Assembly: GCA_044449065.1 (NCBI GenBank)
Contig: JBIOHP010000003.1
Location: 171,748-235,747, forward strand
From: JBIOHP01 sp044449065
Lineage (GTDB): Bacteria; Bacteroidota; Ignavibacteria; UBA10030; SZUA-254
Direction of reading: 5' to 3'
Length of the DNA stretch: 64,000 nt
A model generated the notes under the pieces. The model was not told the DNA's origin, ran no database searches, and saw nothing but the letters and a program-made list of their open reading frames with translations. Position numbers and translations under genes: made by a program. Shown piece after piece: positions 54,549-63,971 of this stretch. Numbering within the stretch: the first letter of the stretch is position 1; each line of letters starts with the position of its first letter.

Positions 54549-55700
54549 ATGGTTTTAAAGCGCATTAATAAAGCAGTGCTGCTCGTATTATTCGGAATGG
54601 CCGGTGCCATGCTATTTATACCGAGCCCATTGTTTGCGCAAGGTGAAGCGGCTGTGCCGTTTTTACAAATTGCTCCCAATGCAAGAGCCGATGGTATGGG
54701 GGAAGGTGGTATCGGACTTGCGGACGATGCATCCGCTGCGCACTGGAACCCGGCGGGATTGGCGTTTCAACGAGGACAAGAAGTGAGTTTAACTCATTCA
54801 AACTGGTTGCCACAATTTCAACAGGCGGATTTATTTTATGATTACCTGGCATACCGTAATTATATGCCCGAATGGGGTGGGACGATTTCTGGAAGTATCA
54901 CGTATCTCAACCTGGGTGAATTTACAGTAACTGACAAAGATCCAACCCCTTTGGCAACCTTCAAAGGATATGAGTTTGCAGTCACAGGCGGATATTCGGC
55001 GGAATTATCTCCTTCGCTGGGTCTGGGTTTGAATATCCGTTATATTCGTAGTGTCCTGGCGCCATTCGATGTTCAGAATCAGGGGCGTGAGGGCATTGGT
55101 TCTACCGCAAGTTTCGATATCTCGACTTTATGGAAAGCGAGACCCGACTTAAATATTGGAGTGAATCTTTCAAACATAGGTCCAAAAATTACTTATATCG
55201 ACGCCGCACAAGCGGATCCTATCCCGACCAACCTCGGTCTTGGATTTGCTTATTCACCTGTTGTTAGCCAGTATAATAATATCACACTCATAGCTGATTT
55301 TAATCGATTGCTCGTTCGACGCTATCCTGAAATCGCCGATTCGACATTCAATCCCGCGACTGATAAATATGTTGTGAATGTTATCCAACAACCGTCGGTT
55401 GATGGTTTACCGAAAGCATTAATTACCGCATGGGGTGATCGGGCATTACAAAAAATCACCATTAGCGGCGGCGTGGAATACTGGTATGGTTATCCCAAAC
55501 TCATTGCCCTGCGATTCGGTTATTTTTATGAGAATCCAAATACCGGAAACAGAAAATTTATGACGTTTGGCGCCGGTATCAGATACGACGTCTATGGTTT
55601 CGATTTCAGCTACTTATCAGCGATCGAAGAAAATTCCCCCCTCGCGGAAACTCTCCGTTTTACTCTCTTGATTTCCTGGGGTGAAGTGACGCCGGAATAA
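54549..55700 (+). CDS. porV: T9SS outer-membrane protein PorV
   Basis: A 383-residue barrel of the PorV/PorQ family, the same length as known PorV. The signal peptide is MVLKRINKAVLLVLFGMAGAMLF, and the mature start carries the family mark FLQIAPNARADGMGEGGIGLADDASAAHWNPAGLA. FadL-like strands follow up to RFTLLISWGEV. PorV binds T9SS cargo after translocation and brings it to PorU for processing. It lies 123 bp after porU on the same strand, the usual pairing. A GAAGGA site precedes the ATG. No other T9SS gene (porK-N, sov) is in the window. Confidence 0.92.
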   Translation: MVLKRINKAVLLVLFGMAGAMLFIPSPLFAQGEAAVPFLQIAPNARADGMGEGGIGLADDASAAHWNPAGLAFQRGQEVSLTHSNWLPQFQQADLFYDYLAYRNYMPEWGGTISGSITYLNLGEFTVTDKDPTPLATFKGYEFAVTGGYSAELSPSLGLGLNIRYIRSVLAPFDVQNQGREGIGSTASFDISTLWKARPDLNIGVNLSNIGPKITYIDAAQADPIPTNLGLGFAYSPVVSQYNNITLIADFNRLLVRRYPEIADSTFNPATDKYVVNVIQQPSVDGLPKALITAWGDRALQKITISGGVEYWYGYPKLIALRFGYFYENPNTGNRKFMTFGAGIRYDVYGFDFSYLSAIEENSPLAETLRFTLLISWGEVTPE

Positions 55701-55871
55701 TCGGTAGGGGGCTTTCAATGATTTTCGTCTCTTTGGTGCGATAATTTTTTCGGCGAACTTCAATCCTATTGGCTTTCAAAAAAGAGTCGGGAATTAATTT
55801 ATTAACATACAACCATATTTTAAATATTTGGAAGTCTTGTATTTTTCTTTCATTATCCTCACCATAATGTT

Positions 55872-58800
55872 GTGGGCAGCGTGCATACTTTAACCGGAAG
55901 ATTTCTTCATATATTGATTCTTATCTGTGGATTAACATCGACAGCCCTTACCCAGCGGGTTGTGTTGACTCATCCACTAAACCTTTCACCGGAGCCGTTC
56001 GCGGCTAACTATCACACATCCGAAAGAATGAACTCCGCGGGTATCCGCAACATTCGCATGCTTGCTGTAATGGTTCAATTTCAACTCGATAGTATTAACA
56101 TCACCGGTAAAGGACGGTTCGATAATTCTGCTTCATCAAAAATTATAGATCCGCCCCCGCATAATCGGGAATACTTTAATCAGCATATTACTTTCGTTCA
56201 AAATTATTTTCGGAAAGTTTCAAAAGGCAAGGTGATCATTACGGGAGGTGTGCTCGATTCTGTTTACACTTTGTCGAATAAGATGCGGGTGTATAGTCCC
56301 CCGCGCGGGAGCACCAACAATATTGAACTTGGGAATCTGGCAAAGGATACCTGGCAATTAGTTGATACTACATATCCCGGCATTAACTTTGATAACTACG
56401 ATGCATTCGTGATTTTCCATGCGGGCGCGGGACATGATATAGATTTTGTGAGCATTTATGGTTACGACCCCACGCCTTTTGATATTCCTTCAATATATAT
56501 TGGTCTCCCAAGTTTTAAAAACATGTTCGGCGTTGATTATCAGGGAATCAGCGTAAGGCATGGCAGCCGTCCTATTGCAAACACGATGATCCTTCCGGAG
56601 ACGGAGGATCGTCAACTCTCGAGTGTAGGCGGAAATTTTTTACTGCAACTGGGAATAAACGGATTATTTGCGGCAAGCATCGGAAGTTATCTGGGCTTAC
56701 CCGATCTTTTTGATACGAAAACCGGTAAGAGCGGTATCGGTCGGTTTGGTTTAATGGATGGGCAATCGATTTTTAGCTGGAACGGCGTTTTTCCGCCGGA
56801 ACCATCTGCATGGGAGCGATTTTATCTCGGTTGGGTTGACCCCGTTACGATTTCCAGGGGGGATTCATTTTACACGCTTCCGGCGGCTGGTTTTAGGTCG
56901 ACATCCGATTCGATTTATCGGGTATCCATCAGTGAGAAAGAATATTTTCTTGTTGAAAATCGAAACCGGGATGCTCACCACGATGGGGCTAAGATTACAG
57001 TGGCAAGGAATTCTCAAATCGATACGCTATCATGGACGCGTGATACCACTGCTGGATTCAACGCCTTTGACCAGGATTCCTTGTGGGGAGTTGTTACCGA
57101 CGTCGACGAATTTGACTGGAGTTTACCCGGGGGCGTAGACAATGATGGGAATTTACTGACAGGGGGATTGCTCATCTGGCACATCGATCAAAATGTCATC
57201 GATCAAAATTTCGCGACGAACACTATTAACGCTAATCCGGATCGGAGAGGCGTAAATTTGATGGAAGCCGACGGTTCTCAGGATATTGGTCAGACGTATG
57301 GAATGTTCACCGCGGGTTCAGGAAGTGAAGATGGAACTCCGTTCGATTTCTGGTATCGTGGAAATTCGTCTCAGATGCGCGCAATATCGAATGAATTTAC
57401 GCCAACCTCTTTCCCGAATACTATGAGTAACGACGGGGCGAACAGCCACATCACGATGAAAAATTTCACCATACCGGATTCCATCATGGGCGTGAGGATT
57501 GAGGTGGGCGATTCCGTCATAAGTCCGTTTTTGAATTTTCCAAGAACAATCAGCAATGTTGACGGAAAAATTGGAAATCACTCGATGAAACTATCCGCCG
57601 TTAATGGCGTTACCTCCATGATTATGAGTACGCCGGATTCAGTATATGGGTGGCATATCGATGGTAGTTTACTTCTATCAACTTTACCGGGGAATGGGCT
57701 TCTTACAGATATTACACAACCCGATGGACCCGCTGATGTGGCTGGCGATCCGATTGCCGGAAAATTTAATGCGGGAGATACCACGGATATAGCTATTCTG
57801 GATGCTCATAATTTAAAATTGCAAAGTTATTCAGTGAGCGATAGACTCAACCTACACAGGATCGATACGTTGTACTCGAGACCAACCACATCAATCTCCA
57901 CGCCCCTTATCGCGACTGATTCTATGCTTGTATGGGGGGATAGTCTGACTGCTCACTTCTTAAGACTAAGCAAGGCTTCGGTGAGTTCAATAAATTTCGA
58001 TTCGGCGAGTTCTGATAAAATCGTTGGCATATCTCCTCTGGGAAAAAGTTATCCCGCTTCGTTTGTATCAATTACTGCCGGAGGGTGGATCAAAATATTA
58101 ACTTCATCATTGATTAACGGTGGATTCCTAAGTTCATCGACGGCGAGGAATGTTGAGAGTGTGACGATTCCCGGCAGGCAATTCACCGGAACGATGACGT
58201 CCCCCGCAATTGTTGGATATCCCAATTCAGGCATGGGTAAACGAATCATGTTCGCCTCGAAAGAAGGCGCGGTGTTTGCCCTTGATAGTGTTCTGAATGA
58301 TATTCACGGATACCCGGTTTCTTTATCGGGTGAAATCCTTAACTCGCCCGTCTTTGCCGATATTGACGGCGATGGAGTGCGTGATATTATCGTTTTTGCG
58401 GGGAACAAAATCTACGCCCTGAATGCTGCGGGTGCAATATTGAACCATTTTCCGATTACAACTCCCACTCAAAAAACAATTCTTTCGGCGCCCGTGATTG
58501 CGGACGTCAACGGGGATGGCAACGTTGATATCGTTGCCGTTACTCAGGAAGGATTAGTTGTCGCGTATGACCGGAATGGAACGATGATTAATGGATTCCC
58601 TCTCTTCGCAGGATTAAACAGCGGATCAACGCCGGCATTATTTATGCAATCGAATACCATTGTATTGACCGTCGCCGCAGATGACGGTCGCGTCTACGCA
58701 TGGAAAACCGGTACATTAGTAAATTCCGCGTCATGGCAATCCCCATGGACGCAGAAAATGCGCGACGCGCAGAATTCAAATTATGAGGATACCTATCTAA

Positions 58801-59114
58801 CGGGAAATCCTCCAACGAATGATTTTTTCCCCGCTTCTTCCGCATATAATTGGCCCAATCCTGTCGGTCCCCAACAAAATTATCTAACACATATCCGTTA
58901 TTTCCTGGGACAAAGCGCTGCCGTCAATATTAAAATATTCGATATGGCTGGTGATATTGTGCAGGAAATTACCGCCCAGGGTTCCGGAGGTATGGATAAC
59001 GAAGTAGTTTGGGATGTCTCCAACATTCAAAGCGGTGTTTATTTTGCGCACATCCAGGCGCAGGGAAATGAATCCTCCGGCGTCGCAATAGTTAAAATTG
59101 CCGTTATTAAATGA
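55872..59114 (+). CDS. M6-type protein with a lost zinc site (pseudoprotease), FG-GAP and sorting-like domains
   Basis: A 1080-residue exported protein, probably started with GTG at 55872. A signal segment is at about residues 11-28. The M6 metalloprotease fold is recognised by the region ending LGLPDLFDTKTGKSGIGRFGLMDG. In active members the zinc motif HEFGHxLGLPDLYD precedes it; here the five residues are Ala268-Ser269-Ile270-Gly271-Ser272, so both His and the Glu are gone. FG-GAP/VCBS repeats (FADIDGDGVRDI, IADVNGDGNVDIV) span about 820-935. The last 90 residues (YNWPNPVGPQQ ... SGVYFAHIQ) resemble a T9SS sorting domain. It lies 171 bp after porV. I expect binding, not proteolysis. Confidence 0.83.
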   Translation: MGSVHTLTGRFLHILILICGLTSTALTQRVVLTHPLNLSPEPFAANYHTSERMNSAGIRNIRMLAVMVQFQLDSINITGKGRFDNSASSKIIDPPPHNREYFNQHITFVQNYFRKVSKGKVIITGGVLDSVYTLSNKMRVYSPPRGSTNNIELGNLAKDTWQLVDTTYPGINFDNYDAFVIFHAGAGHDIDFVSIYGYDPTPFDIPSIYIGLPSFKNMFGVDYQGISVRHGSRPIANTMILPETEDRQLSSVGGNFLLQLGINGLFAASIGSYLGLPDLFDTKTGKSGIGRFGLMDGQSIFSWNGVFPPEPSAWERFYLGWVDPVTISRGDSFYTLPAAGFRSTSDSIYRVSISEKEYFLVENRNRDAHHDGAKITVARNSQIDTLSWTRDTTAGFNAFDQDSLWGVVTDVDEFDWSLPGGVDNDGNLLTGGLLIWHIDQNVIDQNFATNTINANPDRRGVNLMEADGSQDIGQTYGMFTAGSGSEDGTPFDFWYRGNSSQMRAISNEFTPTSFPNTMSNDGANSHITMKNFTIPDSIMGVRIEVGDSVISPFLNFPRTISNVDGKIGNHSMKLSAVNGVTSMIMSTPDSVYGWHIDGSLLLSTLPGNGLLTDITQPDGPADVAGDPIAGKFNAGDTTDIAILDAHNLKLQSYSVSDRLNLHRIDTLYSRPTTSISTPLIATDSMLVWGDSLTAHFLRLSKASVSSINFDSASSDKIVGISPLGKSYPASFVSITAGGWIKILTSSLINGGFLSSSTARNVESVTIPGRQFTGTMTSPAIVGYPNSGMGKRIMFASKEGAVFALDSVLNDIHGYPVSLSGEILNSPVFADIDGDGVRDIIVFAGNKIYALNAAGAILNHFPITTPTQKTILSAPVIADVNGDGNVDIVAVTQEGLVVAYDRNGTMINGFPLFAGLNSGSTPALFMQSNTIVLTVAADDGRVYAWKTGTLVNSASWQSPWTQKMRDAQNSNYEDTYLTGNPPTNDFFPASSAYNWPNPVGPQQNYLTHIRYFLGQSAAVNIKIFDMAGDIVQEITAQGSGGMDNEVVWDVSNIQSGVYFAHIQAQGNESSGVAIVKIAVIK

Positions 59115-59141
59115 GGCATATCTCTGCGGTTCCTCTGGCTC

Positions 59142-59780
59142 ATGTTTGCGTTGTCTGTCGTATTTCTTCAATGCAGAGAAATACTCCCTTTCCCACCGCC
59201 GGGAGTGAACGGTTCGTATGGAATTTCAGGATTGGTTACATCGGAGAATGGGGCTCCCCTCGATAGTATTGCTGTGTGGCTTACATATACACTTGTAAGG
59301 GTTGATTTCCGCCCAATGGATACGAGCCAGATATTCGTGAATACCAGATCTGTTATTTACCGTGTCGATGTCTTCAACCTGCATGGTTTACCTGTGCGTA
59401 ATTTATTTTATGGCTATCCGGCGCACGGCGTCTTCCCGCTTTATTCCTGGGATTCAAAGGACAGCAACGGGAATTATGTAGCGAGCGGTAAGTATTTAAT
59501 AAAATATCAACAGGATTCGACCATTATAAAAATTGATCCCTATTTGGCGAGCGGTTTACTTACGACAATTACAGATAGAAATGGGTATTTTTCTCTCGGA
59601 GACGATAATTTGCCCATCGGTGAATTATTTGATCGGTATTCTTCGGATGGTACCTTCGAGGGTGTTTTTCAGGTGACCTCCGATGTTAATCTTTTATTAA
59701 CGCATGGATTGTTGCGCGGGCAATTCACCGTTCCGCTTCAGCTAAATAACGTATATCATGGAAATTTTATTTTACGATGA
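59142..59780 (+). CDS. Small putative lipoprotein with FlgD-like region
   Basis: A 212-residue protein of no named family. The ATG at 59142 gives MFALSVVFLQC, a signal without basic residues. The frame stays open upstream to 59115 and would supply RFLW before it, so a CTG or similar start cannot be excluded. The FLQC end resembles a loose Bacteroidota lipobox. Residues about 60-120 (VIYRVDVFNLHGLPVRNLF to DSNGNYVASGKYLIKY) look like FlgD/T9SS-type Ig strands, and GNYVASGKY is typical. It starts 27 bp after the pseudoprotease gene and overlaps the next gene by four bases, so the three are translated together. Confidence 0.65.
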   Translation: MFALSVVFLQCREILPFPPPGVNGSYGISGLVTSENGAPLDSIAVWLTYTLVRVDFRPMDTSQIFVNTRSVIYRVDVFNLHGLPVRNLFYGYPAHGVFPLYSWDSKDSNGNYVASGKYLIKYQQDSTIIKIDPYLASGLLTTITDRNGYFSLGDDNLPIGELFDRYSSDGTFEGVFQVTSDVNLLLTHGLLRGQFTVPLQLNNVYHGNFILR

Positions 59781-62700
59781 AACAATATATTTCAACCGTT
59801 CTTACAGGAATATTTCTCTTTGTCTTTCCCGCGTTGTTAATAGCGCAGGATGATTTTTATCATCCCGAACTTGAGTGGCACACGATAGAGACTAAACATT
59901 TTTTTGTCAATTTTCATGATGGAGAAGAGCGGACTGCTCGTGCAATCGCCAAAATTGCGGAAGATATTTATGGACCGGTAACAACCTTGTATAATCACGA
60001 ACCTGATCAAAAGGTCTCTTTCGTTGTGAAGGATTATGACGACTATTCCAACGGGGCTGCATATTTTTTTGATAATAAGATAGAGATATGGGCTTCCTCG
60101 CTCGATTTTGATCTTCGGGGTACGCATAATTGGTTGCGTAATGTTATCACTCACGAATTTACCCACGTGGTGCAAATTCAAACATCCCTAAAATTCGGCA
60201 GAAAAGTACCGGCAATATATTTTCAGTGGCTCGGTTATGAAAATGAGCGCCGCACCGACGTCTTGTATGGTTATCCCAATAAAGTTGTTTCTTATCCCAT
60301 TTCCGGATATGTAATACCGAGTTGGTTTGCGGAAGGGGTTGCGCAGTTTAACCGGCACGAACTCGGATATGATAACTGGGATACTCACAGGGACATGATT
60401 CTTCGTATGTATGCAATCGATAACAACATGCTCACATGGGACGAGATGTCCGTGTTTGGGAAGACAAGTCTTGGCAATGAATCCTCCTATAATGCGGGTT
60501 TTGCTTTCGTGAAATATATATCCGGCCGATATGGCGACGATAAACTTGAGAAAATCTCCCAAAACCTTGCCTCGCTAACAGAAGTAACAATTGACGGCGC
60601 GATTGAACATGCCGTGGGGAAAAACGGTAAGGACCTTTACGATGAATGGCGCCAATTTCTAAGAGATGATTATACTGCACGCACAGAATCGATTAAAAAC
60701 TCGCTTGCCGCCGGTGATATTATCGGCAGAGTAGGATTTGGAAATTTTTATCCCACATTCTCACCTGATGGAAAATCGATTGCTTATGTCTCCAACAAGG
60801 AGGCGGATTATTTTGGACTTTCTTCAATCTATCTATATGATGTGGCAGCGAAAACTGAGAAAGCTCTAAAATCAGGCGTCAGATCGGAACTGTCGTGGTC
60901 GCCCGATGGCAAGAAAATATATTACAGCAAGCTGAGCCGGAAGAATCCACACTGGTCAAATATTTTCGACCTGTATGTTTACGATATTCCAAACGATGAT
61001 GAAAAACGGCTCACGGAAGGCGTGCGCGCGAATTCTCCCGCTGTTTCACCGGATGGCTCAACAGTTGCTTTTGTTGCCGAAAGTGATGGGACGATCAATC
61101 TTTTTACCTGCGATGCGAATGGGAAAAACATACGCCAGCTGACGCACTATGCAAACGGTGAGCAGGTGTATAATCCGAAGTGGTCGCCCGATGGAAAGAA
61201 TATTATCTTCGATTATTCTTTAAAAGAGGGCCGCGATATCGCGATGATTTCCGCTTCTTCCATAGATACATCATCCGGGTCTGTTCGATTCATTTTGGCA
61301 ACTCCCGCCGATGAAAGAAATGCGGTTTTCACACCGGATGGGAAAAGCATTCTGTTTTCCTCTGATAAATCCGGGATTTTCAATATTTATAAAATGAACC
61401 TGCAGACCGGCGAGACTGTTCAATTGACGAATGTTCTCGGCGGGGCATTTATGCCCTCGGTAAATGATTCCGGACAAATCGCATTTGCAAGCTATACTTC
61501 CACAGGATACAAAATCGCATTGCTGACGCAGCCCCGCGTTTTGGGAAATCCCCCCGTTTATGCTGAGATGAAAAAGATGGAAGTGGTTCCGGATATGAAG
61601 ATCGCTTCGGCTGATCCCGTGAATAAAATTCCCCAATTTGATTGGGTTAAGCTGCGGCATTACGACGATACTTCGCTTCCCATGGATTCAATTGTGGACA
61701 ATAAAAGTTTATTTACTAGTCTAACCTTCATTCCCTTTTTGCGGGTCGATAATTATAATCCAAAAAACAGCGGACTCGATATTATCAAACCGGGTTTGTA
61801 TATGTTTTCGTATGATATGCTCGATCGGTATGGCTTCTTCGCCGGAGCGGCTGCGAACAAACGCGGCGAACGCGATCTCTTTTTTACCTTTGATTTCCGG
61901 GGAAGAATACCGGGGCTGTATCAGTTGGGATATGAGCCGCAGTTATCACTGGAGGCGTACAACCTTACGCGAAAAACCAACGCAGCATTCGGCCTGGGGG
62001 TCGATACCATAGGTGTTGATGTTACCTACAGCTTGTTGGAATTTGACGTTGCTCTGAAGAGCAAATTGATAACGGAGGCGCTTGAGACAGAATTCCGTTT
62101 TGCCCATAGCAGGTACACGGCGATCATCGGCACGTTTCAACTTCCCGCGGCGAATTATCAAGTTGTTCAAGCTTCAAGTCAGGAATATCTGGTGGGGAAT
62201 GATTTTTCACTCTCGCTGGATTTTGACGGAATCGCCCCATCACGCACGGAAGAGATCAATCCAATCGGCAGGAAATTGAAATTTAGATACGATTACGAGT
62301 TCAGCAAGTTTGATCCGAATGGCGAGTATGAGGTTTCAGGAGGACTCATCGTGCCGAAATATGACCGCCCGCGATTCCATCGTTTCGAGGGGAGCTGGAT
62401 AGAGCATCAACCATTACCGGGTTGGAAACACACTCTCTCCGCGCAACTCCGTGGAGGAACCATTCCCGGTCCCAAGGTGGACGATTTCTTTAATTTTTAT
62501 ATCGGCGGTCTGGCGGGAATGAAAGGTTATCCATTCTACTCCCTCGGTGGAAATCAGTTTGCCTATGCGAACCTTACTTATCGGTTTCCGCTACTCGAAC
62601 ATATCGATCTCCGGGTGGCGCAGATTTATTTTGATAAGCTCTACATGGCATTCTTTGGCGATGCGGGGAATACCTGGAAGTTTGGATATTCGGAAAATCT

Positions 62701-62917
62701 AAACATGGGAAATCCAATAAAGCGGGATGCGGGAATCGAGCTCCGGCTCGAATCATTTTCTTATTATTCGTATCCGACCAGAATATTTTTCGACGCAACA
62801 TACGGGTTCGATAAATTCGACCGGGTGATAACGATCGATAATGTGCCGACGGCATTTACCTACGGTAAAGAATGGAATTTCCATTTTGGAGTTCTCTTCG
62901 GTTTTGATCTTGATTAA
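59777..62917 (+). CDS. Composite HExxH-domain, PD40-propeller and beta-barrel protein
   Basis: A 1046-residue exported protein with signal peptide MKQYISTVLTGIFLFVF. Residues about 30-290 form a gluzincin-like domain with His126-Glu127-Phe-Thr-His130 (HEFTHVVQ) and a downstream Glu186 in WFAEGVAQF, the usual third zinc ligand. A propeller of PD40/TolB type repeats is at about 315-620 (FSPDGKSIAYVSN, WSPDGKKIYYSK, WSPDGKNIIF). The last about 400 residues are rich in strands and end in FHFGVLFGFDLD, like a BamA/TamA-type barrel. Such a fusion would place a peptidase on the outer membrane. Activity is possible since the ligands are intact, but no test is available. It overlaps the lipoprotein gene by four bases. 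Confidence 0.85.
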   Translation: MKQYISTVLTGIFLFVFPALLIAQDDFYHPELEWHTIETKHFFVNFHDGEERTARAIAKIAEDIYGPVTTLYNHEPDQKVSFVVKDYDDYSNGAAYFFDNKIEIWASSLDFDLRGTHNWLRNVITHEFTHVVQIQTSLKFGRKVPAIYFQWLGYENERRTDVLYGYPNKVVSYPISGYVIPSWFAEGVAQFNRHELGYDNWDTHRDMILRMYAIDNNMLTWDEMSVFGKTSLGNESSYNAGFAFVKYISGRYGDDKLEKISQNLASLTEVTIDGAIEHAVGKNGKDLYDEWRQFLRDDYTARTESIKNSLAAGDIIGRVGFGNFYPTFSPDGKSIAYVSNKEADYFGLSSIYLYDVAAKTEKALKSGVRSELSWSPDGKKIYYSKLSRKNPHWSNIFDLYVYDIPNDDEKRLTEGVRANSPAVSPDGSTVAFVAESDGTINLFTCDANGKNIRQLTHYANGEQVYNPKWSPDGKNIIFDYSLKEGRDIAMISASSIDTSSGSVRFILATPADERNAVFTPDGKSILFSSDKSGIFNIYKMNLQTGETVQLTNVLGGAFMPSVNDSGQIAFASYTSTGYKIALLTQPRVLGNPPVYAEMKKMEVVPDMKIASADPVNKIPQFDWVKLRHYDDTSLPMDSIVDNKSLFTSLTFIPFLRVDNYNPKNSGLDIIKPGLYMFSYDMLDRYGFFAGAAANKRGERDLFFTFDFRGRIPGLYQLGYEPQLSLEAYNLTRKTNAAFGLGVDTIGVDVTYSLLEFDVALKSKLITEALETEFRFAHSRYTAIIGTFQLPAANYQVVQASSQEYLVGNDFSLSLDFDGIAPSRTEEINPIGRKLKFRYDYEFSKFDPNGEYEVSGGLIVPKYDRPRFHRFEGSWIEHQPLPGWKHTLSAQLRGGTIPGPKVDDFFNFYIGGLAGMKGYPFYSLGGNQFAYANLTYRFPLLEHIDLRVAQIYFDKLYMAFFGDAGNTWKFGYSENLNMGNPIKRDAGIELRLESFSYYSYPTRIFFDATYGFDKFDRVITIDNVPTAFTYGKEWNFHFGVLFGFDLD

Positions 62918-62934
62918 ATGAAAGGTTGTTTCTA

Positions 62935-63864
62935 ATGAAAATAATTTTAACCTTCATCATTTCGTTTACAGTCTATTCGGCGGCGGTTGCTGGAGAAGCT
63001 CCGAAAACTTCCATGAAGTTTACCGGCAACAGCGCAGTCGATTTATTCAGCATAAAAGAACCGGCAGTTACTTTGGCTTCTCCGTTGCTGAAATCATTCG
63101 ATACGGCTGAAAGTGAAGAAGAATTTAAACCAAAATCACCCTGGTTAGCAGGGGGGATGTCGCTTGTGCTGCCCGGAGCCGGAGAATTTTACACGCATTC
63201 GTATGTGAAAGCCGGTATATTTTTTGGGATCGAAGTGACTTCTTTTATCCTCGGACGCAGCTATAATAACAAGGGAGACAATCAAACGAATTTTTTCCAG
63301 AGTTATGCCGATGCCCACTATAGCGCGTATCAATACGCGAAATGGTCGTTGGATAATATCGGTGTTCTCCATCCGGGTCTGATCGCCGATAGTTTTCACG
63401 TGCTTCAGGGACCACCGGATGGACCTCCATTTCCAAATATTAACTGGGATGAGTTGAATAGAATGGAATCCGAAATCGCTAATGGCGTGTATAATGGTTA
63501 TACTCATCAGATGCCGTATTACGGTGAACAGCAATACTACGAACTCATCGGAAAATACGATCAGTTTAAAATTGGATGGGACGACGCGGATACCTCGCCG
63601 GTGAGCGCCCTGCCGGTGATGAATCGGTCCCCATTCAAAGCCAATTGGTATTTCGATCAGCGGGCGCTTGCAAACCGGTTTTATGATATCGGCAACACTT
63701 ATTACACAGTTCTTATCATCAATCATATAATCAGCGCATTGGATGCGTACTGGTCCGCAACGCGCTTTAACAGCGGTTTTCGTGCTCACGCGGATGTCAA
63801 AATGGTCCCTACCTCGAATGGAACAGTCGCAGTTCCCGAAGCGAATTTCAGCTATGACTTTTAG
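62935..63864 (+). CDS. DUF5683-like membrane protein
   Basis: About 309 residues from the ATG at 62935, chosen because a GAAAGG site lies nine bases before it and MKIILTFIISFTVYSAAVAG is then the signal peptide. The core SPWLAGGMSLVLPGAGEFYTHSYVKAGIFFGIEVTSF is the motif of the DUF5683 family, often found in Bacteroidota beside outer-membrane genes. A second hydrophobic region is at about 250-270 (YYTVLIINHIISALDAYW). The rest is aromatic and rich in Tyr. The function is unknown. It lies 17 bp after the composite peptidase gene and is the last complete gene of the plus-strand surface module. Confidence 0.78.
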   Translation: MKIILTFIISFTVYSAAVAGEAPKTSMKFTGNSAVDLFSIKEPAVTLASPLLKSFDTAESEEEFKPKSPWLAGGMSLVLPGAGEFYTHSYVKAGIFFGIEVTSFILGRSYNNKGDNQTNFFQSYADAHYSAYQYAKWSLDNIGVLHPGLIADSFHVLQGPPDGPPFPNINWDELNRMESEIANGVYNGYTHQMPYYGEQQYYELIGKYDQFKIGWDDADTSPVSALPVMNRSPFKANWYFDQRALANRFYDIGNTYYTVLIINHIISALDAYWSATRFNSGFRAHADVKMVPTSNGTVAVPEANFSYDF

Positions 63865-63971
63865 CAGGTTGTTGAAAAACGCATAAATATTTTCTTTTGA
63901 GTGTCGGAAATAGGTGATGATGTATTATATTTGAAGAACGAATAATATTAACCATCAGACGAGCCAAGAAA

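Noticed and set aside
63145..63789. 214-codon open frame on the minus strand
   Set aside because: It lies wholly antisense to the DUF5683-like gene, lacks a recognisable domain and has a shadow-like composition.
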